Assembly (NCBI RefSeq): GCF_029227915.1
Contig: NC_079882.1
Span: forward strand, 3,906,001-3,970,000
Direction of reading: 5' to 3'
Source of the DNA: Hydractinia symbiolongicarpus
Lineage: Eukaryota > Cnidaria > Hydrozoa > Anthoathecata > Hydractiniidae
Length of the DNA: 64,000 nucleotides
In this document: one piece after another, positions 52,201 through 59,600 of the stretch
Layout: the number at the start of each line of letters is the position of its first letter
Position numbering within the stretch: position 1 is the first letter of the stretch
Program-made: the position numbers and the translations under genes
Notes under the pieces: model-generated
What the model was told of the DNA's origin: nothing
The model's input: only the letters and a program-made list of their open reading frames with translations
The model's database searches: none

Positions 52201-53335
52201 ATTTTTATGTGATTTATAACGAAAATTAGCTACATTCGCTAAAATAGTTATAATACAAGTGAAAAACAAGACAGATTATTGTCGTAACACCCTCCTTCGT
52301 TATGATTAATATATATGTTTAAAATTATGCTAGCTAAACTGTAATACAGTCGATACAATTTAGAAAAAATAATTAAAACAAGACAAATACGCTATTCGTA
52401 ACACGTTCCTCTGTTAAGATTTTTTAAAAAATGATTCAGCGGTAACGCTGCGAAAGACTTTAAATATTCTTAACTAAACAACCATAGTCCAAAAAAGAAT
52501 TTTCCTTTAAAATTACGCAAAAAACAATAAAAGAACACTAAAATTGTTTGTTTTATTTTTTAAGTAGGAGAAGAATAACTTGCTGTATAAGTTTCGAAAC
52601 AGTGCAAGTATAACCTGTAAGACTTTCAAAACAATACAAGTAGATTCTGTACCCCTTTCAAAACAATACCATAATAATTCTTGCTGCATAACTTTTAAAA
52701 ACAAGTTTTTGAGCATGCAAGTATTTTTATTTTTTCACCTTGAGTACTAGTTACATTTTTTTAGTGAGACAAATTATTCTTATTTTCCCTTCGCAACTAC
52801 AAAACAAACTGTGGTGCGTTATGCAAAAATACATAGGAAAAAACAGTTGTCGTAACACCCTCCTCCGTTGTTTTTATTATTTTTGTTGTTGTTCTGACCA
52901 TACATTCTCGATAAAATTATTTTTATTTTGCCTACCGACCGACCGTAAGCTACTATCGACTTCGCCCGTAGAACAACTAATTAAATTGGAGTCGCCTGAT
53001 GAATCCAAATATGCCACTGCTTTTCCCAAAAACGTTTTGTTTCCTCCTTTAAAATTTGATGATGCTAACCCGTATTATTCTTCTGGCAAAAAAGTCATGT
53101 GGCTACGTTTTTAACCAATATGATTATTTCATGTTCGGGGGCAAACAAACACTGTGGTCAAATGTTTCTAAAACATTATTCTTTGCAAGTAATATAATAA
53201 ATTTAGGTGAGTGTATTGTTTTCCCCTAGATGTGATGTAATCATTTGCCACAAGAATCCCCACACAGATCTCATTTGTGCTTAGGACCTAGCTTTACTTA
53301 GTTAAATAATCCGACACAAAATTACTTACGGTCAT
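30521..53335 (-). CDS. LARS1: Cytosolic leucyl-tRNA synthetase, 28 coding exons
   Basis: Charges tRNA-Leu in the cytosol. Exons: 53330-53335, 50594-50701, 50495-50511, 50208-50292, 49986-50066, 49820-49909, 49567-49658, 49265-49340, 49058-49170, 48675-48738, 48426-48493, 48255-48351, 47706-47925, 46802-47151, 46558-46643, 46228-46293, 45979-46061, 44329-44464, 44044-44136, 43676-43920, 43469-43581, 43313-43383, 43069-43231, 42444-42512, 41936-42082, 40571-40795, 31113-31217, 30521-30616. Total 3165 nt (1054 aa), all phases consistent. HLGH (class I HIGH motif) lies in exon 4 and KMSKS in exon 20. The CP1 editing domain carries [14 protein letters not shown] and [15 protein letters not shown]. 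The protein aligns almost end to end with animal LARS1 but stops after [12 protein letters not shown], about 100 residues short of the human enzyme (1176 aa). Intron 26 (31218-40570) contains two GPCR genes. The first coding exon encodes only Met-Thr and is inferred from ATG plus a GTAAGT donor. Confidence 0.95.
31218..32695. other. LARS1 intron 26, upstream region of the plus-strand GPCR
   Basis: About 1.5 kb with no coding signal; must contain the promoter and 5' UTR of the GPCR at 32696. No element could be assigned with confidence. Confidence 0.5.
32696..35527 (+). CDS. Class C GPCR, metabotropic-glutamate-receptor-like (intronless)
   Basis: Single uninterrupted frame of 943 codons. A signal peptide precedes the extracellular part; the likely start is the second Met (32711, [18 protein letters not shown]) although the first Met is at 32696. 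Domains: Venus-flytrap ligand-binding domain at about residues 40-490, cysteine-rich NCD3G domain 495-555 ([25 protein letters not shown]), seven transmembrane helices about 563-825 with class C marks TPIVRSSN and [14 protein letters not shown], and a long Ser-rich tail. The hinge-side motif [10 protein letters not shown] and DNAYGRSG keep the Ser/Thr and Tyr that bind the amino-acid backbone in mGluRs. It lies within intron 26 of LARS1 on the opposite strand, tail-to-tail with the receptor at 37069-39663. Ligand unknown. A candidate AATAAA is at 35972. Confidence 0.96.
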   Translation: MLNLQMDVKVFLMCLVYTFISAQKTNKKCHGTIKIASFTGEIMIIGMFPMRNEYQSEINNNALLWSEVFKYTIEQSNKQFNGRKVFGYIFYDMCGQEELDATTEATLDMLLGTDYFYAIQDSAMYCQCLKQNFPLAHTLGIVGPAISSNSIYVNKLVSFESIPQISYASTSAELTNTTTYPYFYRTIPSDTFQAMFVKDLLTNFNWTYISVIGTDNAYGRSGVNSLKNAIKDSNICIGVEAIINVNKKHNSSKNVIKELYQETLSNVIVFWGSFDSLQSVLMEASIQKLKNKIWIVSEASGRNEWFTTNENKVEGTFLIINPMGGRNLEFEEYFYGLNLLDGYYNPWLETFFNVHGVNTTHNTNATLRQFSKHFDTAHVGFVQNAVLAYTKSYLNFALDNIPCDFTELDCTTTPIRNHSDFNEKYIQRIHFKGLHNDTVQFNHEGDITGAWYDLYMLIKNKNTPPVFTHVAHWSSEKGFHFLNDSLLEQAYQINSTCSDTCLPGTYAIYNAAKTCCWQCVSCENNFFKNNISLDECQACPEHYVSNPDHSSCIALEDIYLLFDSNAAFIMYIISAFGIIITTFFIGTFFYHRNTPIVRSSNTKLSLVQMLSHFVLFLSPLLFVHNDTKIKCITRTYVTGFSFVLIVTITMVKTIHIVHIFKLTYRLTKWEVIQQKTTEVLIILLLMAVEISLATIMLTMKPMTIDITNDISQYKMFHECNSNDHYIVQVGYIILLQLICGTQAFRGRKLPAKYNEAKYNAFAMFTSTLVMIIAIPLKASISELNDTQLLLAIIIMVANFLILVIQYGYKIVLIWFYPEENTQKVFMQERIESCLSYTDRKLSKASTASLSVMNPNARYSLTPVIDSRETNLLPNVLRNKHAASNNSTTSSRLSLPMNSIYEHDNAGYDSDESDVSSHKNKRKEKRNSKVSDIFFENGFAICEL
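35528..37068. other. 3' flanks of the convergent GPCR genes
   Basis: 1.54 kb between two stop codons, within LARS1 intron 26. AT-rich with candidate poly(A) signals; minus-strand frame 36151-36447 lacks any recognisable feature and probably is not coding. Confidence 0.6.
35972..35977 (+). terminator. Candidate poly(A) signal of the plus-strand GPCR
   Basis: CAATAAAATAAAATG, about 445 bp after the stop. An earlier AAATAAATAAAT tract at 35855-35871 also contains AATAAA. Confidence 0.4.
37069..39663 (-). CDS. Class C GPCR, metabotropic-glutamate-receptor-like (intronless)
   Basis: Single uninterrupted frame of 864 codons from the first Met at 39663; the internal Met at 39585 ([20 protein letters not shown]) starts a better signal peptide and is the probable start. 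Domains: Venus-flytrap about 55-500, NCD3G cysteine-rich 508-565 ([32 protein letters not shown]), 7TM about 577-835 with TPVVRSSN and [14 protein letters not shown], and a short tail. Binding-site strip reads [10 protein letters not shown], so the Thr is kept but the preceding Ser of mGluRs is Ala; DSSYGRTG keeps the Tyr. It is clearly paralogous to the receptor at 32696-35527 but diverged, and lies on the same strand as its host LARS1, inside intron 26. Intronless structure of both suggests retroposition followed by local inverted duplication, or an old intronless family. Confidence 0.95.
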   Translation of the reverse strand: MKLICNNVFEILILKWVRVIKLVESKMVKYSSTTTLILTILLFGICHCDVETCVGANKFGTTDGTMRLIGLFPITKSSAEEFASNALLWSEVFRYSVKTFNLKIHAKNVFDYTCYDICGPGKLNGVTDAVVDIILSESTVQLDGCQCLQSKAAIQNVIGIVGPTTSSKSVYANEILSFTNMPMISYAATSPVLSNKNLYPNFLRTVPPDTLQARLIGELFVKFRWTYVSIITTDSSYGRTGKSALNEEFQHKNICVAVDEYFRVPYYAQEASPIMEKIKKETLADVIILWGSFSPVKHFLQDALEKGIRNKTWIISEASGRNIWFAQEENKKLGNFIIISPVSGSNQEFERYFFNLSISVVKNPWLKTFFQYQRANDSAKLGDYKEFFDTARVGFIQDAVSAYMHAYLEYVNATQACNMLISPCNATPIFDHSYFNEFFLKNITFESLLNKTVRFDKNGDVTSASFYLYSVASQKSKARFVNIAIWSSDANFTYVDPTLYLLSKSVHSKCADDCEAGFYPIYHGSKSCCWSCVACPLNYMKSTTGASECIKCPDEQVSNMKRNRCVALNVEALHYDSKEAYVMYVFVLLGMSTTAWFIVTFIKFKHTPVVRSSNFELSLTQLSTHLLLFACPLLFLHDDSKLKCSVRVYMSCLLVVIILSITLVKITHILGIFKLMYIQTKAQVFQRKSKELLIIAAAVFMQICLAVGSFAFSPIEVIDDRRVEEYKIYKKCNDTEHLLLQVVYILLLQIICGVQAFRGRNLPSKYNEAKYLAFAMFSSTLLVGVTFPLYMSMTTVTKVQLLFGMVMIVSNFLILTISYGFKIFVVWFRPDQNSHNKFSRNRMKSVISLTRKQLDKRESVLSLG
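39664..40570. other. LARS1 intron 26, upstream region of the minus-strand GPCR
   Basis: About 0.9 kb between the first Met of the minus-strand receptor and LARS1 exon 26. No coding signal; presumably contains the receptor promoter. Confidence 0.5.
41372..41497. mobile_element. Second copy of the ACCGTAAAT MITE (one end)
   Basis: TACCGTAAATAATGGATTAA with GCGCCC, ATAAGCCCCCC and GCGCTTATTCGGA parallels 9550-9693. The right TIR is not evident. It lies in LARS1 intron 25, about 120 bp from a Helitron-like copy. Confidence 0.45.
41620..41769 (+). mobile_element. Non-autonomous Helitron-like element, copy 5, in LARS1 intron 25
   Basis: TCTATATTATAATACCCG at the 5' end, GTCCGTCCGTCCGTC block, hairpin CCGTGGATTTTTCCACAGG and GGACTAG followed by T. 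Flanked by A on the left and T on the right, as expected for A|T insertion. Confidence 0.7.
42755..42912. repeat. Degenerate tandem TTTCACGTC(G/T) motif
   Basis: The word ATTTCACGT(C/T)(G/T)A recurs about ten times at 13-20 bp spacing in LARS1 intron 23. Confidence 0.8.
43676..43920 (-). CDS. LARS1: LARS1 exon 20: KMSKS loop
   Basis: The exon encodes [20 protein letters not shown] followed by the KMSKSTGNF loop that stabilises the transition state of leucine activation. It starts with one base completing a split Ser codon and ends in phase 1; the next exon (43469-43581) restores [14 protein letters not shown]. Confidence 0.95.
46802..48351 (-). CDS. LARS1: LARS1 exons 12-14: CP1 editing domain core
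   Basis: Three exons (48255-48351, 47706-47925, 46802-47151) encode the post-transfer editing domain inserted in the catalytic fold. The threonine-rich stretch [14 protein letters not shown] and the segment with VPSDAPDD, which supplies the editing-site aspartate in known LeuRS enzymes, are both present, so editing looks intact. The junction 47706/47151 needs a GC donor (AAAG|GCATGT) to restore EDKGTGVV. Confidence 0.92.
50208..50292 (-). CDS. LARS1: LARS1 exon 4: HIGH signature
   Basis: This exon encodes [15 protein letters not shown], the Rossmann-fold entry with the HIGH-type motif (HLGH) that binds ATP in class I synthetases. It begins with one base that completes the codon split by the 17-nt microexon at 50495-50511, and it ends in phase 0 at a GTATAA donor. 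Confidence 0.93.
51210..51856. mobile_element. MITE with TIRs and 6-bp target duplication in LARS1 intron 1
   Basis: Terminal inverted repeats start CAGGCCATTTCGT(A/G)AG. The element is flanked by TTATAT on both sides (51204-51209, 51857-51862). Just inside each TIR is a GC-rich block with GCGTGCG and CGTGCGA motifs that can pair. The AT-rich interior has only short frames. Length 647 bp; non-autonomous. Confidence 0.85.
52130..52890. repeat. Dispersed GTCGTAACACCCTCC words and tandem AACAATAC units in LARS1 intron 1
   Basis: GTCGTAACACCCTCC(T)(C/T)CGTT occurs near 52282 and 52849, with a weaker copy at 52398. A diverged unit of 45-50 bp with TTTC(A/G)AAACA(A/G)T(A/G)C repeats three times at 52580-52675. 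Looks like decayed mobile DNA. Confidence 0.5.
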
Positions 53336-53639
53336 TTTAACTCCTTTTGATATTGAAAATATAGATAACCTACGGATTGTAACAAGTCTAGTGACTGAAA
53401 ATACGTTTATTCTCCCAGAAAACAACTGAAGTTTTGTCACTTTCATCAAGCTGTGTTTTCCATGTTTTTGAGCTCACTCGGCAGCCGGCGACCTGATGAA
53501 ATACTCCACGTGATCATGAAATTCTGAGAAAACGGCTCATATCATATGTTAATTTTAAGGACCAGCGTAGCTGATGGAAACAAGATAAAGAATTACCCTA
53601 AATTTATGTCCTTAAAATATAGCATACGAATAAAACAAC
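53336..53639. promoter_or_regulatory. Probable bidirectional promoter of LARS1 and NUDCD2
   Basis: The two ATGs are 305 bp apart in divergent orientation with nothing coding between. The stretch is less AT-rich than its surroundings in the middle and contains a perfect E-box CACGTG at 53507-53512. No TATA box is obvious. Inferred from position only. Confidence 0.6.
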
Positions 53640-56600
53640 ATGGCTGCAAACTTTGAAGAAAAATCTGGTTTGATCACAACCACAACAGAATGGGGAAATT
53701 GGGGTCAAACGATAGAAGATGTGCTTATTGAAATCAATGTTAAAAGTGGTACAAGTCCCAAGGTTATTAAATGCGTTTTTAAGCACAAGGAAATTTACGT
53801 TTCCGTGGACAAAAATGTAATATTACAGGTTAGTGTCCTAAAAAGACCAATAGATGACTTGCTATCTTGATAATTTTTTTGTTTTTATTTTTTGGCAGGT
53901 AAAATAAAGCAATTTAATTGGCTAATAATTCTTTTTAGAAGATCTGATTGGTTAAAAAACTATATGCCTGCCGAAATAAAATGTAAACAAAGATTCTAGC
54001 AAGTCATCCATAGCTACATGAGTTCACAGTTTTAGCTAGCAAACCATTGTTTAAATAAATATTTCTTTTGTTACAACGCTCTTATTGAGAATTGAAAGAA
54101 GGGAGTAAACTGTTATTGTTCTTCCCAGGTTCCGAAAACGGTCTGTTTATAAACAGGACAGCCAGATTATGTGCATATGGCCCAATTATGTTTTTTTCCC
54201 TGATTATGTTGTTGTGACCGGATTATGAACGCTGATATAATGGCTGGCCAGGCAGGCTGTGATTGGTATTTTCTTTGAAATTTTGTGAATGAAACATTGA
54301 CAAATTATTGTCACTAGGCATAACTAAATTTCACGAAACTAGATTTTTGCATTTTTATTTTTTGCGAGAATTAAATTTTGGGGCTGACCTAAATTATTTG
54401 TTTCGTGGGAATTAAATTTGGTGAAAAGTTATTAAACTTGTGAATCCCAAAATTTAGTTTCCGCAAAATTTCATTTCATTTAAGAACAACAACAACTTTG
54501 CCACTCGGGCTATTTGCTTGTCCAGAAGTGATGCGAATGATATAAAAGCCGGTCGGCCCTGATTATGTTGGTTCTATAAGTGAGGAATAATGCAAAGGTA
54601 TTGCACATAAGCTGGCCTGCCCCGATTATGTTTGTTCTATAAGTGAGAAATAATATAAGAATGTTGTACATAAGCAAGCCTGCCTCGATTATGTTCGTTC
54701 TAAAGTCTTAAATAATATTAGACTGTCATACATAAGCCGGCCTGCCCTGATTATGTTTGTTTTTTAAGTAACAAATGATATTAGACTGTCATACATAAAC
54801 TGGCCTGCCCTGATTATGTTGCCCCGATTATGTATTTTCTGCCCTGTTTATAAGTGGGGCAAGCTGCCATACATAATCCGGGCAGCGTTCATAATCCGAG
54901 CAGAACAATAAGACCTTGACCATGAAGAAAAGTAAAATAATTTTTTTTTGAAATATTTTGAAAAAAAAAGTTACGAATCTTTTGCATATGTATGTTTTAA
55001 CTAGGTTTACTGGCAATAACAAACTAAATTGTAATGCAGTGAGACTACTTTTTTCGGAGAAACCTTTTTGGCTTTTTTCGCGAAAGGCCACTTTTTTTTA
55101 ACAACATAAAAAATCACGCATCGCGAAAGTTTATCTTGCCAAAACTTTTCAATTTCCAATTTTTTAAAATTTGTAGATTCGCGAAAATTTATCCAAAAAA
55201 ATTCGCGAGTTTTTGGACTCGCGAAAGTTTTTCCGAATAAAGTAGTTAGTTCTTTAGAAAATAAGAAATATTCATAATGCCCATGGTCAAAGCTTTATTA
55301 AATTCACTCTGTTTACTTCTTATTTTCAATATTAGAAATGCGTGAAAAACTGTGAAAAGGTGTATTATACACACCATTCCAAGATCCAAGTTATTATCAT
55401 CTACTTTTAAAGAAATAAAAAACCACATAGGAAAATATTAGCTATTTACCCTAATTAATAGATTTTTTATTATACAAAGGAGGAATGGCACTTTTAGCAT
55501 TTATTTTCAAGAACAAGTTGACAAAGCGTGCCAACTTGCTGAAAACACCTGTAGAGCTATATGAGGGCCAGCTTGGGTGACTTTTTCAATGAAATTTGCA
55601 ATTTTGCACTCACCCAAATTATTTCTAAACCTGCCCGAATTATTTCCGAAAATACAAAACAGCACTTTCGATTTCCAAATTTCGCCACAAAGTCTTTTTG
55701 AGAACCCTACGCCAACAAACTTTCAACAAAGTTCTTTTGTGATAGTCCTATCTGCAGTATATATGCCAGTATATTTTTTGTCAAAGTTATGTACAGGACT
55801 TTCAGGATACAAGGCTTGATGTTATGCTGTTAATAAACCGTTATTGAACACTCCTGTCACTAGAAAAGGCATGCTTAGACAACACAATTCTTGTTGATAG
55901 ATGAATTAATATTGACATGAACTCTGTTTTTGTGACTTAGTTAGTTTCCGTAGGGTTTGAAGACGAAACATTGATGCTTTACTACAACCAGAATTTTTTT
56001 TTTTAATTTTTAAAATTGGTGTGCGCTTTTTTGGTTAAAATTTTGAAGATTTTTAAAACGCTGATCTTGCCCAACAATGCCCCCGTAATTTTTGCAGGGG
56101 GGGGTACAAGAATTTGAACAAGTTGGTCCATTTTTTTTAAAAAATCACTTATAATTGGACGTTAAATTTGCATAAAGTGTAATTCCTTCTAATGCAGCAA
56201 AAACCAGATGGGGAAAACCAAGAAGGGACAGGTCTATACATTAGCCAGATTTATACTTAAAATGATAGATGTTCAATTCTGACTATAGCTATAAACAACA
56301 CTTTAAAAAAACAACCACAAAATCAGTGTCCATTGATAAACAAAATTCACGGGAAATTATTTTTTGGTTTTTTTAAAGTAAACCATTTTTTACCTTCTAA
56401 GCATGGTTTTTTAAATCTAATTTTTTCAGCGATAGTTAATCAAAGTTCTTTTACTCATACATCACCAAAAAGCATTTTCAACCTATCAAATGGTAAAAAA
56501 ATAATTTGAAACTTTTTAACTCGGGAAAAGTACAGAGACATTTTTGAAACAAACATTTTTGCCTTCAAAAAAGTCACTTCAATTGCAAAACTACTTCGTT

Positions 56601-59600
56601 TCCAAATCACATTTGAATGTTCTGTAGTATCGTAAAAGATGTATGTAAAAACGATTTTTTAAATTATTTTCCACAAAGTCCTCGTTTTTTATTTATTTTA
56701 CTTTTTTAAAAAAGCCATTTTTTAACTTAAGCTTTCGTCTTTAAGATGTAATATCTAGAGAATCGTTAATTTTTTTAAAATAAAAAAAAATCACTTTTAG
56801 ATAAAAACGTTGTCTACAGCACAGTAGCACTCTTCTTTGTAGATATTCTGTAGTTTTGTAAAAGAGATTTGAAATGTAATAGATAGTATACGAAAAAACA
56901 ACACTACGAAAAAGTGTTTTAAAGATTTTTTTAAAATATCAAACCTTTCAAGCATACTCATAATGATGGTGATACTTTTACACTTTGCAATGAATATTAA
57001 GAGGGTTGTCCTTTTAAATTTCATTATTCGCATAGACGTGACTGGCATACATTTTTAGAAATGAAAGTGTGTTTTTTTTTCAAATGGTCATTTCTTTTCG
57101 GAATGGAAATATAATTTATTTTTAAAAGTTATACTCGAGAGGATGATAAGTGTTAAAACATTCACTCTTAAGACCGATCAAAAAAAAAGTTAGTTATTTG
57201 GATAAACTCAATATTCCCCTTCGAAAAATAAATAAATAGTTTCACCATTGGGAAGATCGTCGTTTCTTTAGTATAAATGATTAATACAAAAAAATCGATT
57301 TTTGATACAGTAAAGGTATACCGTCACCTTATGCTAAAATGATTGATTTAAAAAGAGCAACTTAATCACTTTACATCTGCTTGTGAATCAAAAACTCACA
57401 GTACCAGGTACACAACTTCCTTTATCCAACTTAACTCAGAGGTAAGATTTGATAAAAAACCTCATGTGTATTTCTATGAACACCACACATACCACAGCTA
57501 CAAAGTTTCATGGCTACCGTTTAGCATAGGAGTAAATCTATTTACAAAACTATAATTTATCAGGAGATTTCACAATTTTCTTAAGACCATGAAATTCATT
57601 TCTCCAGTAAACTGATTCAGCTAAACAAACTATTTTTGTGTAGTAATTCCGGCCTCTTTTATAATCACTTCAGCTTTTTATCTATTTGGTGTTGTTTGGA
57701 CTACATAAGATTCATTTGTTTTCTGATCATGCCATTCAACTGAGCCTTTGTTTTGGTTCAAAATTTTGCGTTTCTCTCTTTCATATGTGTAAGTTTCCCT
57801 GTTTCACTGGATTTTAATTGTAGATAAGATATATTTCGCTTAGGAAGTAACATATATGTTACTAGAGTTAAAAACACATTGTCATTTTTTTCTTTATTGC
57901 GTTAAAGGGAAAAAAGTCATGAAAAACAATTATACCATAAGAAACTGCATTTAATTGACTTCAAAATTTTTGCTTTCGTGAAATTAAAGACTTGTTGGGG
58001 AATATTGTGACTATAAAAATCATAGTCAAGAACTAACAGTATTCTTATAAGATATGCTTATGTACACTGTACGTTGTTGGATAAGAATTATATAATGCAT
58101 AAAGATGGAGATAATTTTTATTATGTTCATAATTGTATCAGCAATTATTTATTACTAATTAACTGTGTTTGTTTTTTCTCACCTACAAGTATTTTTGATT
58201 TCTAATATTTGATAAATTATTGTTGATCTCACCCCATAATTTTGTGCTTTGTATGTTAAGGCTTGCCAAAGTGAGTGAGAATTTGCATTGATTTTTAATT
58301 CAACATTGATTTGTTTATCATAACATGAAAAGAAGTGTTGCAAGTTGGCATTGATTTATACACTATTTTAACATTGTGTCATCTTCATGCAGGGTAATCT
58401 CTTTGGTGGAATAGTGAAGGATGAAGCAGTATGGACACTTGGTGTGTATACTAACCTATATTTATCCTTTCTTTCTTATCTAACCAGAATCTTGAGTTTC
58501 TTACATGTTATAATTTTGTCTTACAGAGGATAAAAAGTTGTTAAGGATAATCTTGCCCAAAAGTCACAAAGATGCCTCGAACTGTTGGAAGTCTTTATTT
58601 TCCACTAATGAATATGCAGTAGATTCATACACCTTCCAAGAAATGGAAAAAAAGTTGACGTTAGAAAGATTTCAAACAGAGGTGATTTTTTAACCCATAT
58701 TATTGAATTCCTTGTGTGATGACTGTGTCTATAACTTCATTGTAATGCATGTAACCATACATTTATGAAGTCTTACAGGAGAGGAGGACGGGTTAAGCTA
58801 AGTATGAAAGCTTTAAGAGGAGGAGAGATACTGCCACCTTGCACATATGGATTTTTACGGAAAAAATTTTTTGTCAAAGTGGTTCCTTACCCACAGCCGT
58901 ACAGTTTACAGTTAATTGCTAACTTTTCTACTTTGCATTTAGCATTCAAATGTATCAAAAACCTATCCGGAATATCAGAAATTTTCTCGCCAAAAAATTT
59001 TTTGCAGGTCAATAATAAGATTAAACTTTAACATGAAAAATAAACAATTTATTTTTTAAAAGCACCATACTTATAAAGAATGATCATTTTTTATGTTTAT
59101 GTGTGTTTTCTCAGCCATGGTATTCTTACAGAGTGACCACACCTCTCCTTAAATTCCTTAAATAACCTTAGAAAAAGAAAATCTCCTTAAAAGTACTTAA
59201 GTTGAAATTTTAGCTATTCTCCTTATTACTTAATTTTTCTGATCGTAACTTTTTTGGAAATGCGTTCATGGATTGTTCATCACCAGTGAAACAAGACATA
59301 TTTCTCTGTTACCTAAAATCTTATATCTTTTAGGGCATAATTTATATGTATATTTGTATAATATGTATTTTCTTATCATAGAACATAGTATGTAACATTA
59401 AAGATAGAGAACTAAAATTAGTTTTATCCTTAATTATCCTTATTTTTCTATCTTTTTATTCTGGTTCGCAGCAAAATATCCTTAAAAAATGTTAATTTGT
59501 CTCCTTAATTCTCCCTAATATCCTTACTTTTGTTCTCATTTTATTATTGGTCACCCTGTCTTATGAAAACTTCTATTCAACCTCAAAATGCTTAAAGGAG

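Noticed and set aside
52740-53114. Plus-strand frame near the LARS1 start, with a protein-like tail ([15 protein letters not shown])
   Set aside because: Overlaps repeat words and lies in LARS1 intron 1; could be a decayed transposon piece but nothing identifiable.
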